A stretch of 64,000 nucleotides of DNA from Branchiostoma floridae (taxonomy: Eukaryota > Chordata > Leptocardii > Amphioxiformes > Branchiostomatidae), in assembly GCF_000003815.2 (NCBI RefSeq), contig NC_049988.1:8784531-8848530 (forward strand), in the 5' to 3' direction. Below, one piece after another: positions 54,831 to 64,000 of this stretch. The translations under genes were made by a program, and so were the position numbers. Position 1 is the first letter of the stretch. Every line of letters starts with the position of its first letter. The notes beneath the pieces were generated by a model that saw only the letters and a list, made by a program, of their open reading frames with translations, was not told the DNA's origin and ran no database searches.

Positions 54831-56483
54831 CCACATTACCTTGCAATCAAAAAAAGAAGAAGAAAGGTTCAAAGATTAAAGAGAATACTCAAAGGCTTCA
54901 AAGAGACCTGAGAGTATAGATGGACAACAGATATGATAAAAGGTTTTCATTATACTAATGGCCAAATAGTCCATATATACAGTGTTGAAACACAGGTGCT
55001 ACATTACAAAAATTACATAGTAATTACTACTGATCAGATTCTATAGATCAAACGGCTAACATGTTTGTAACTCACAATAATGCATCCAAAAATTTGGTTC
55101 AAATTTTCAGCTGACAGCCTTGTTATATATAACAGAATGGCCCATCTAGTGCGTAAATACTTATAGATAGGGTTATGATTTTTTAGTTATAAAAGTTTAT
55201 CTATTTACAAGAAATCAGTTGTAAGACACAAATAAGACCTTAGTTTAAACTGTAAGTCTTAGTTTTGCTAACAAATGTAGCAAGGTTGTAGTTATATGAC
55301 CTTCAAGGTACATTTTGTATAACATTCAAAACTCAACAAGTTTTTATTCCATTCCGAAAATTAAAGAAAGAAGACCCTTAAATCATTACAACTTTGCAAC
55401 ATGTTAGTCTTTAAAATCTTACATCTACATGTATATTGAAAAATGCCAAGGTTGTTGATTCAGTGACCTTCAAGCCAGAGTATATGAAGGACGTTGTAGT
55501 TGCCTGGGGCTTCTTATACCGGGACCAGGTGGTAGATAGACCACAGTATCAAACTTTCAGAGGGCTCAGCTGGAAACAGCTTTTGCATTTGAAACATGAT
55601 GATTAGCAACCTCCCTGACTAAGGCATTAACATCATATTGAGTGTATCATATTGAGTATATCAAAAGAGCCTAATGCAGAAAACTGTGTAAACATGCCGC
55701 TGAATGAACAACAAGTCATTATAGTTTATAGAGCATCAAACAAGGAGGAGAGATATACAGGAAATAAAGCCTTATTACTTAGTCGTAATAGGGTATCAGC
55801 TAAGATGAAAGCTTAGTTTTTAACAAAAAAGTCCCTTTGAAAGAAATGAAAGCTTGTCGCCAATTCATGATGGCCTATCAAGGTAGACAGACTCAGGAAA
55901 TGGTGTCAGACTTAGTACCTCTAATGTGAGGGTCAGATTTGACATGGGCAATCTAGGACAAGATGGACAACATAGTTGTGCAGAGCAAAAGTCTACTACA
56001 ATGCTACATGTGACTTCTTGTAACTTCAATCATAAAAGTTTTCCTTTTTGATATGATTTTGTACTTTTAATGGGAAAGACGAACAAGGTAACCATAAAAA
56101 ATATCCCTTGACATATTTGACATATGTCATACAATATTTCATGTCATAGCTGGCATGCATAGACCATATGACACTCTTCCAAAATTGCTGACAATCCATA
56201 CCAGAATCTTCTTTTTTCTAGCACTCCTCTAGCATTTCCAATGAAACGTACAAAATGACAAGTCAACAGAAAAATCTTTTGGGAAAATAAGTACATGGTA
56301 ATGTTACAATTTGGATACACAACATAACCCATATTTGTTCTGGAATTTGTTTGACTGCATGCTCTCCCACATGCTCAATTTCCCTTTCCCTTTCCCCATT
56401 GTTTTCACTTTCTATAATAGACAAATCTCTAGAGAATCTGACACATGTACAAAATGTAACCTTAGGCATATTCTTCAGTGACC

Positions 56484-56942
56484 TTAGGCCACACCAATTT
56501 AATTTCTTGGTTCACGGATTTTTTCATAAAACATATGGAGCGAAAGGGCGAAATAAATATAAAAATAAAGATTGTAAAATGGTTGGGGTAAAGTTAAGGG
56601 CTAATCCAAAACATAAAGAATAAAAAGTTTTCAGCTTGAAAAAGTACAAAACCACTATTAATATACAGTAACAGCACCTGTTGGTTACAAATTACAAAAG
56701 TAGTGTCACTTTCTATGTTTCATCGTCCCATTCTTCATGAATGAAAAATATAACTGCAATAATAATACCCACATTTTAAGGAGCTTATAATATAAAGGCC
56801 AATTTGCTACACCAGAAAGTTGGTGAGTGGTTTTATTAATGGTGAAAATTTGCTGAGTGGTGATCTTTATTTTTATTTTTTTTTCCAAAAAATTGGAGCG
56901 AGCGAATCCGTGAACCAAGAAATAAAATTGGTGTGGCCTTAG
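56484..56942. mobile_element. MITE with about 37-bp TIRs
   Basis: Left TTAGGCCACACCAATTTAAT continues TTCTTGGTTCACGGATT; right reverse complement TAAGGCCACACCAATTTTAT continues TTCTTGGTTCACGGATT. Flanking TTA on both sides. 460 bp, no coding capacity. Confidence 0.82.
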
Positions 56943-58149
56943 TGCAATATCCATCCTGTAATTGTTATACAAAAGCTGGATTCCTAGAAATGTGGAAAAT
57001 TTTATTGAGTTACTTGACCTAATTTTTCCACCATTAGCAATTTCCATCACAGGGGTACAAGCTTTTTGATACGATTGAGAAATAATGACTTCAACAAAGC
57101 AGATTTTAACAGCCATTTGCACAGGGATTAGTGGTACATGAAATGGCTTCATCCAACAAATGGACAGATTCAGGTCAATTTGAAGTTGTTCAGTGGCATA
57201 TATCGATTGTAAGGTTTCTTGGAAGCACACCATCAACATGTAAGTGTGCTTTGTTAGAAATCTATCCAAAAAGGGTACCAAAAGACCAGTGACTAGCACC
57301 GTGTATTCTCTGATGAATTATAGTAGCACTGAGTGATTTTGGAACTAGTTGTATACATGTACATGTCCATGCATGCTTGCTTTGCATTGGTTCATGTATG
57401 TCAAAAAGAATTTAGATATGGTATAATGAATTTCTGCTTTCCTTGCACTTTGGATAAAGAGTTCAGTTCATGTTTTTTTGGCTATGAAAATAGCCCACAA
57501 TATCCTGTATTGGGAATACAATTATATGATATATATAATCACTGTCTCTTGCTTTGTTAAGTGTTTCCCCTATTGGGAAATGCAGAAGATTACGCAAGGT
57601 CCTCAAGTGGCCAAAGGTCCCACAGCAATAACATACAATCTGTGGCAACTGATCATTAAAAAGGGGGGCAAGCATTGGAGAAATGAGATGCGAACAGACC
57701 ATGACTCAATGAATGGATGAAGCTCCTAGTACAAGTGAACATAAAACCACCTCAAATATTTCATGGCTGATGGTATCATATTTGGTGGCAATGCCGTTTC
57801 GAAAACATGCATTAAGAAGACTCAATGGAAAACATGTTGTAACTTGAGAAAAGGGTGTCAACTGTCAAGGTAAATCCTAAAAAAATCTAATGCTTCCTGA
57901 CAGGTAACATCTATTATCAGTAGTGGCAAAATATTGGACATTCTGAAACATGGGGCATTTCAAAAACTTACAAATAAGCTTACAAACCAACGGGTTATCG
58001 ATTTATATACATTATTGTGTTTTCATAACAGTCTGCCTTCAGTGGCTACGAGTAAAATGTACACCGGGGGTTCATTCATGTCACCCTTGGGAATTTCAGT
58101 AAAGAGGACTAACAGGTTGCCCGGTGTCGTTCATGGCCCGTTGCTTGCC

Positions 58150-58565
58150 CGCTATATCGAGCTGCGATGTTTTCGTCAACCCTTACGTTACGGAAGCCCG
58201 TCCGCTATCTCGAGCTGCGATTTTTTTAGTCAACCCTTACGTTACGGAAGCCTGTCCGCTATCTCGAGCTGCGACTATTTTAGTCAACCCTTACGTTACG
58301 GAAGCCTGTCCGCTATCTCGAGCTGCGATGTTTTAGTCAACCCTTACGTTACGGAAGCCTGTCCGCTATCTCGAGCTGCGATTTTTTAGTCAACCCTTAC
58401 GTTACGGAAGCCTGTCCGCTATCTCGAGCTGCGATGTTTTAGTCAACCCTTACGTTACGGAAGCCTGTCCGCTATCTCGAGCTGCGATGTTTTAGTCAAC
58501 CCTTACGTTACGGAAGCCTGTCCGCTATCTCGAGCTGCGATTTTTTAGTCAACCCTTACGTGTGT
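58150..58565 (+). repeat. 53-bp tandem array, left side of foldback element
   Basis: CCCTTACG occurs at 58180, 58234, 58288, 58341, 58394, 58447, 58500 and 58553 (spacing 54, 54, then 53). Each unit has an XhoI-type CTCGAG and differs mainly in T-run length. Confidence 0.95.
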
Positions 58566-59264
58566 GAGGTTGACGATTTTGAAAATGACCACCAAAATCG
58601 ACTTCATTTGTTAGGTAGTGATTTTTGGCCATCAGAAGGAGAACTAATATTCCGACATTCAAAATGTTGTGCAGAGCTTTGGGAGCTTACATGTCCAATT
58701 TTCCTCTAAAGAACGCTGTGAAGGGGAAGAAACGTGAGGCCGGCGAGCACACAGCTGGAAAAATCCGGCTGTTGGAAGAATTTAGCAGTCATCAGTACAC
58801 AAGCTGTCACCGAGCTTCTGTTAAGCGAAGTTCTCGTAAAAATATTACATATAGCATAATCTAAAACATTTCGAAAAAATGTTTCTCTGGTAAAATGTGT
58901 AGTATGACCTTCGAGTTTACACTTGGAAGCACATTTGCTAAACACGTGCCAAGCCAGGCGTGCATGCTGCTGGTCATTCAGAGGGGCCAAGGAGAAAAGC
59001 TCCTTAATGGGGCATTCTCCAACGATTCTGGTAGACATGAACTAAAAGAATCACACCGGGCTGTGTCTCCACCTAAAAACGTTCGGTTTAAAAGATCATA
59101 GGACTGGTATTAAACGCTCCATTTTTTCATATTTTCGTGTCTTTATATAGACTGTTTCGATATTCGTTGGGACTTGGGGCCCTGAGTGTTTGGATTTTGC
59201 GTATAATTGACCACTTCCGTCAACGGCCCACACAGGACCACTTCCGTAACGTTTGACGAAAAGA

Positions 59265-59505
59265 TCGCAGCTCGAGATAGCGGACACGCAACTGGCTAGA
59301 ACTGGCTTCCGTAACGTAAGGGTTGACTAAAAAATCGCAGCTCGAGATAGCGGACAGGCTTCCGTAACGTAAGGGTTGACAAAAAAATCGCAGCTAGATA
59401 TAGCGGACAGGCTTCCGTAACGTAAGGGTTGGCTAAAAAATCGCAGCTCGAGATAGCGGACAGGCTTCCGTAACGTAAGGGTTGACGAAAAAATCGCAGC
59501 TCGTA
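59265..59505 (-). repeat. 53-bp tandem array, right side (inverted)
   Basis: About five units of the same sequence in reverse orientation (TCGCAGCTCGAGATAGCGGA, CTTCCGTAACGTAAGGGTTG); two outer units are altered. Confidence 0.93.
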
Positions 59506-59852
59506 GGGTTTGGTGGAAAAACTTGGTTGCGTGTGTCTTGTGTCTTGTTAAGAAGGACCACCCGTGCTAATGCTGTTATGTAAGGTTTGCTTGAGACTCG
59601 GTGTCCCTCTTGTGTCAGGATGGCGTGTGTCCCTTGTTAGGCTGTGGAAGGTTTTGGACGAAGGGTTGATGGAAAATGTGTATACTGTCCCAGCCCAGAC
59701 AACATGAAATTCAAGTACCTGATTGGCATGTAAGGTGGATTGTGTTGCAAAAATTGGTGAATTCCCTTGGGTGCAATATCATTCTACGTTAGGTCTTCTG
59801 TTAGGTTTGGAAATGCCCCATGTTTCACAATGTCCAATTTCTTGCCATGTAT

Positions 59853-61144
59853 ATCTATTATCATAATACCGGTACGTTTACGACGATTTCTCTAGCCATA
59901 CTGATTTGACACATTGTCAACGCATCATTTTCTCCAGTTACATGTTGCTGTTATAGGTTACCCTTGCCACTTCTTCTGTGTAACTTTTCTGCCACTCTTG
60001 TCCTGCTAAAAGCGTAATATTGTAATTGTAACACGCCGCGGAATTACACGGCGAACGGGCGCATGGTTGGGAGGGGAAAAAAATACCGGTAGGAAGAAAC
60101 ACGGCACAATTAACTGCCGCTATGTACCTTTATACATCCTCTGATGTTCCTTCCTTTTCTGTCAGTAAATGCATAAAACATAAACCTGCATGAGCATACA
60201 AAATGTCATGAGAAAACGGACGTATACTGTCAAGAATTTTCAATTATATTCTGTCCGTCACAACCGCTATGACGTAACACTTCACTGCTAGCGTAGATAT
60301 AAAAATGGCGGGAAAATGGCTGCGTACGTTCAATTTTGCCCATTCAGTCATAGATCCGGGCTATTATGCAACGGTTCTTCACACTTTTACATGAGTTGTA
60401 GGTCACCAACAGAAATTCAAGATTGTTGTTGAATCATGTTCGTCTTGTGCCGTGAGCATGTGTAATTATGATCTATAAATTTGGCAATGAATGTGACAGT
60501 GTGTTCGTCCCACGACGAGCTGCCTACCCCGAAAAAGATACTGAAAACTTTTGGCCTTGTTGTCTTCGAATGCATTGTTATCGATGCTTTGTAAATGATG
60601 TATTGGACACCTAGATGTCTGAAGTGTGCACAGCTCAGAAATAACTATTGTTGCATGTGTAGATCTCTTTAAGTTCCAGTATTTTGAATCTACCGGTATA
60701 AGTCTTACTACCGGTATTATGCCAATGCATGTTATACCTTAGTGGGGATTTAAGCCTTGGTTCTCTTGTTACTATGTTGAATAAGAATCTTGTCACTTAA
60801 ACAAACATGCTGTGTGCTTTCCTACCATGGCTTTCCTACCAAAATCTTTGATGTCTCTCATATTTTGTTTTTCAAAGAGTTGAGCACTCATCTTAGCACA
60901 CTTCTCTCCATTGTTAATGAGATTGTGAGTGACTTTTTCCCAAGTTACTCAGTTGATAGCACATTGAAAATGTGGTATTCATACAAAACTCTAAAAAAAT
61001 ATTGTACTCTTAACAATGAAGTATATCTCTATACCATAAATTTCATTCTTCATAATTTTTACTTACCCTTATATCAAGCTATGATATTGTAACAGTTACA
61101 ACTTTCTTGAGTAAGTGGCAAAACAGTAAATTGGTTGTAATGCT
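59853..61144. other. Unique sequence, no gene supported
   Basis: Slightly higher CpG content near 60000-60380, including a TATA-like GATATAAAAATGGCGGGAAA at 60295-60314. This could be a promoter, but no exon with a donor follows on either strand. Confidence 0.4.
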
Positions 61145-61336
61145 AGTTCACCTTTAGCTTTCAAAATTTATCCGTCATTTTAAAAAAGGGTATTTAGAGG
61201 GATATCAAGTCAATTGACCATTATTTTCATACATTTTGTATTTCAATACTATAAGAAATAGTTTGAAGACACCTTCTCTAAATACCTATCTTAAAAACAA
61301 TAGATATAGGTTACCCAGCAGATACAGGTGAACTAG
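61145..61336. mobile_element. Short MITE, copy 3 of the TAGTTCACCTTTA family
   Basis: Ends TAGTTCACCTTTAGC and GATACAGGTGAACTA, flanked by CTAG on both sides; inner motif GGGTATTTAGAGGGATATCA as in copy 2 and TAGATATAGGTTACCCAGCA near the right end. Confidence 0.7.
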
Positions 61337-61471
61337 CTTTACCAAAGACTGTAAACCACTTAAAACTGTTCGCTGCATTGCGCTAAAAGCTTTCATAGAA
61401 GGTCCAGCCTAATCATGGGTGTGGCATACAATTTCCCTGAAGATCTTGCATCAGACAGTATGACACCATCT

Positions 61472-61708
61472 TTATAAACTATACAACTGAAGGTTAGATT
61501 GTGGTAAACCTTTCAGGGCAGTTTTACTCCCCAGTGAAGTGATAAATGGAAAGGAGAATGCTCCGATGATAACAGACAAGCCTCCCATGACTATTGCAAT
61601 CCATGAGAATATAAAAGCAACAGCTGTGGTCAGTAGAGGGCTTGATCCTTGTTTCAAAGCCTCCTTTGAGCACACATCAGAAATCCGATACAGTCTATCA
61701 GTTACCAT
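61472..61708 (-). CDS. Possible small membrane protein (78 aa)
   Basis: Single-exon frame with a good start context (AGAAGATGGTA). The N-terminal 20 residues are polar (MVTDRLYRISDVCSKEALKQ), then SSPLLTTAVAFIFSWIAIVM and GGLSVIIGAFSFPFI form one long or two short transmembrane segments. I do not recognise the family. It could be a retrogene, part of a mobile element or a chance frame; composition is more protein-like than its neighbours. Confidence 0.3.
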   Translation of the reverse strand: MVTDRLYRISDVCSKEALKQGSSPLLTTAVAFIFSWIAIVMGGLSVIIGAFSFPFITSLGSKTALKGLPQSNLQLYSL

Positions 61709-62121
61709 CTTCTAAGCCTCTAGGTTAACACCCTGGGAGTGCCATGCATTACATTGACTTTAATGAAAAGAAAACTTTGGAAAATGAGCCCCTCTTAGGA
61801 CAAGCCCCATTCAGCACTCTTTTTGTACTTACCAGTGACCTAAATTCTTGTTGATAGTCTTCATATATTATTCAGTTTCCATATAGTTGCCTAAATTGGA
61901 TTAAGTGGAAGGTGGAGAAACGGTCCGGAAATCAGTTCAGTTCAGTTCAGTTCATCCTCATATGAGGTGCCACATCATATGAGGAAATACACCATACATT
62001 TAGTACCTGTTTTTGTCCCTTTTAATAGCGTGAGTTATCTTTAATAGATTTGCCATTTTATGCATTTTTTTCCAAAAGTCAACATTTGTCAATATTTCCA
62101 GGAAATGAATCTTGCATCATC

Positions 62122-62319
62122 AATGGTATTTTCTATCAAAATTGTGTTACATCACTTGCAAAAAAGCAATATACAGACCACATTTGGTCAAAAGTTAGAA
62201 AGACTCCAGGGAAATACACCCATCTGACTTTCAAAGACACCTTTACTTTCTTGTGCATGAATAGCAGAGTAATGCCTTTTAAGGGGTCAATCCGTGAAGA
62301 GAAACTCCTTTTTGCTTAG
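62122..62319 (+). other. Exon-like open segment
   Basis: After an acceptor-like CAATATTTCCAG (about 62101) the plus strand is open for about 70 codons to a stop (GIFYQNCVTSLAKKQYTDHI..., SIREEKLLFA). No partner exon was identified and no family is recognised. Confidence 0.15.
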
Positions 62320-63334
62320 CTTTACTGAAGCTCTCAGGGGGTGTTAGCTCGTGACATAAGTGCTAAGGTCCCTAGTCCTGGATATGCACAGGAAGAACTG
62401 ATATTGTGTAAACTACATGTACACTAGCTAGATTCCCCTGAAGTCAAGAGTATTGAAGGAGATATACAGAAGATAGAATTTTTTTTCAATATAGTATTCT
62501 CACCCTGTAAAGGTCATCTTTCTGCAAAATGGCATTGAAAAAAAAATCACTAAACCTGAGGTGTGAACTCTGAATAAAGTGACATTTTGCTCAAAGGTCT
62601 ATTCCGGACACAGAAAGGTTATAATGAGATTGGTGATGATAAGAGTCCAAGGAGACTAGTGGTAATGTGCTGATGGGACACAGCCATGCTGACTAATCTG
62701 TACAGTCTCTGGAGCTCTGCTGCTCACTGATGCCTAGATAACAGGCACTCCGGTGGTACGAGCAGACCCTGTGATGCGCACTTGTCTAAGCACATGCTCA
62801 ACCTTTTCTTTCCATTACAACTGTTTTCTGTATCAAAGTCATTTGCATTTTCTTGAGAAAGAAATTTCTGTCTAACTTTTGAATAGCCCAAGGAACAACT
62901 AAATCAAAAACAGTTGCACAGAAGTGCAGTAGATGGTCTTCTGTGTTAGATTTAAAAAAATGCTGAAGTCTTGACTTCTTCAGTAACTGGAGACATATGG
63001 TGATATGAGTGATTGAGCAATGAATGGTTGTTGATTCAAAATGGGCTCATAAAAAGATATGTATAATCTTTAAGACATTGAAACTCACCCAAATAATGTT
63101 TCTGAACTACAACATTTGAAAGGACACTTGCTTCTCTGAGTAACTCAGTCTAACATTTCGGAGCAAATAAAAGGTGGGGTATCTCTCCTTGGTTCTGAAA
63201 GATGAATTGTCATGAGTGTCTGCCATCTTGTCAGGATTGCTGCTGAGTTTGGAACTTATATTGTTTAGTTATGTTTGTGCAGTAGTGTCAGTGGCTGTGA
63301 AAGCTTTACTATAGCTTTCTTGACATCGTCAATG

Positions 63335-63500
63335 AAGATATTAAAAAAACTGCACTTGCAAAAAGCTTACCCCCTTGACAGAGACGGATGGAGGGCAGCA
63401 ATCAGACCAAAACAACTTGACGAAACGTCCAACCCTCGCAAGACAGGGAACAACGGACCATAAACCAGATAGTGAGTGAGCGAGCGAGTGAGTCATTTTA
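63335..63500 (+). mobile_element. LINE 3' end fragment with (TGAG)n tail
   Basis: The plus-strand frame KAYPLDRDGWRAAIRPKQLD then ETSNPRKTGNNGP-stop is followed by GTGAGTGAGCGAGCGAGTGA. 'DRDGWR' near the end of the ORF plus a tetranucleotide tail is usual for non-LTR retrotransposon 3' ends. 5'-truncated. Confidence 0.6.
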
Positions 63501-63559
63501 ACTGAAACCACTTTGGGAGTCTATTCCAGTCCTAGTAAATCAAAGTAACATCAAGTATC

Positions 63560-63597
63560 ATCAAACAAAACAAAACAAAACAAAAACAAAACAAATG
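63560..63597. repeat. (CAAAA)n microsatellite
   Basis: Six or more AAAAC units with one length variant. Confidence 0.9.
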
Positions 63598-63722
63598 GAC
63601 TAGAATTGAATGGAATAGAATATGGATCAAAGTTGATTCTGAAAATGGCTCTTCAAAATTTGATTCCATTGCATCATTGCATTTAATATTGTAAATTCTC
63701 ATCTAAGAAAGTAGCGGAACAT

Positions 63723-63994
63723 GACATCCTTTGCTATTTCCACCCACACTATTCCCTCAATTCGAAACCAGCATAATTTTAGCTCTCTCCAATCCTATAG
63801 CATTAATTCTAATTGGATTAAGCTCCCAGTTTATCTATCTTCCACTTCTTGCCCTTGCAAACTTTAATCCAATGTATAAAAGTACTAATCCTATAAAAGC
63901 ACCTGTCACCAAAGGTTCCATAGAAAAAAGCACTCAAATTCCTGTTAAGAGCCCAATATATCCATCCATTAGCCCGGTGACATTTCAAAACTGA
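63723..63994. other. Aliphatic-rich open segment, possible mitochondrial-origin insert
   Basis: The plus strand is open for 87 codons (LFPQFETSIILALSNPIALI...). On the minus strand, reading TGA as Trp and ATA as Met gives GLLTGIWVLFSMEPLVTGAF then MGLVLLYIGLKFA, a mitochondrial-looking membrane segment, but it contains TAG later. I could not assign it to a mitochondrial gene. Confidence 0.2.
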
Positions 63995-64000
63995 TACATA

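Larger units (their letters stand above)
57920..59852. mobile_element. Foldback-type element, 1.9 kb, with inverted 53-bp arrays
   Basis: ATCTATTATCA occurs on both flanks (57909-57919 and 59853-59863). TIRs match over about 37 bp (TGGCAAAATATTGGACATTC versus TGGCAAGAAATTGGACATTG, then GAAACATGGGGCATTT). Inside, eight 53-54-bp units (TTACGTTACGGAAGCC, CTATCTCGAGCTGCGAT) at 58150-58565 face about five inverted units at 59265-59505. The unique core 58570-59260 has no recognisable transposase. Confidence 0.82.
51514..64000. other. Upstream CAPN7 intron/5' region, no CAPN7 exon found
   Basis: The exon at 51513 needs an upstream exon ending in phase 2 that should encode the MIT repeats. I searched the minus strand by eye for such exons and found none that hold up. 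The interval is dominated by MITEs, a foldback element and LINE remnants. Confidence 0.6.

Noticed and set aside
60295-60390. TATA-like box followed by ATGGCGGGAAAATGG as a plus-strand gene start
   Set aside because: The frame ends after about 30 codons without a convincing donor. It could be a promoter with a YY1-like AAAATGGCGG motif, but no transcript structure supports it.
1-64000. CRISPR arrays, bacterial operons, rRNA genes
   Set aside because: The direct repeats present are contiguous minisatellites or foldback cores without unique spacers; all coding is in short spliced exons; no rRNA-like sequence was seen.

Overview
The window is eukaryotic: a gene-poor stretch of about 64 kb with small, well-spliced exons, introns of up to 24 kb, many families of terminal-inverted-repeat elements, tRNA-derived SINEs, LINE 3' ends and minisatellites, and five runs of N. 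The identity of the main gene and the repeat style (frequent TACATGTA palindromes, abundant MITEs, LINE tails with microsatellite ends) suggest an invertebrate chordate, most likely a lancelet (Branchiostoma). That assignment is inference; no diagnostic marker is present.

Main gene: a calpain-7 (CAPN7) orthologue on the minus strand. I placed 18 exons between 51513 and 8081, all joining in phase. They cover the linker after the MIT repeats, the whole papain-like core with an intact Cys/His/Asn triad, and the two C-terminal C2-like (domain III type) modules to the stop codon. The N-terminal MIT exons were not found and should lie upstream (beyond 51.5 kb, possibly outside the window). One short exon between 23314 and 16503 is required by reading phase but not visible; it may sit in an assembly gap.

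Second gene: downstream of CAPN7 on the same strand, four short exons (5872 to 3576) join in phase into the N-terminal part of an unrecognised protein, which then runs into a 657-base gap.

Region by region: 0.2-1.1 kb is a pogo/Tc1-like MITE; 3.6-5.9 kb the unknown gene; 5.9-8.1 kb the CAPN7 3' flank/3'UTR with a MITE; 8.1-16.5 kb the dense C-terminal two thirds of CAPN7; 16.5-47.7 kb very long introns with SINEs, LINE relics, minisatellites and a 3.4-kb foldback transposon; 47.7-51.5 kb two more exons; 51.5-64 kb MITEs, a second foldback-type element, a small membrane-protein ORF and LINE remnants.

Most notable: (1) a 46-bp minisatellite in CAPN7 made of about 15 extra copies of an exon's own 3' splice site plus its first 28 bases; (2) eight RE1/NRSE-like (REST-binding) motifs inside CAPN7 introns, six of them full matches to the 17-nt consensus, four clustered within 350 bp; (3) two foldback elements whose arms contain inverted tandem arrays, one of them built from splice-site-like 51-bp units.
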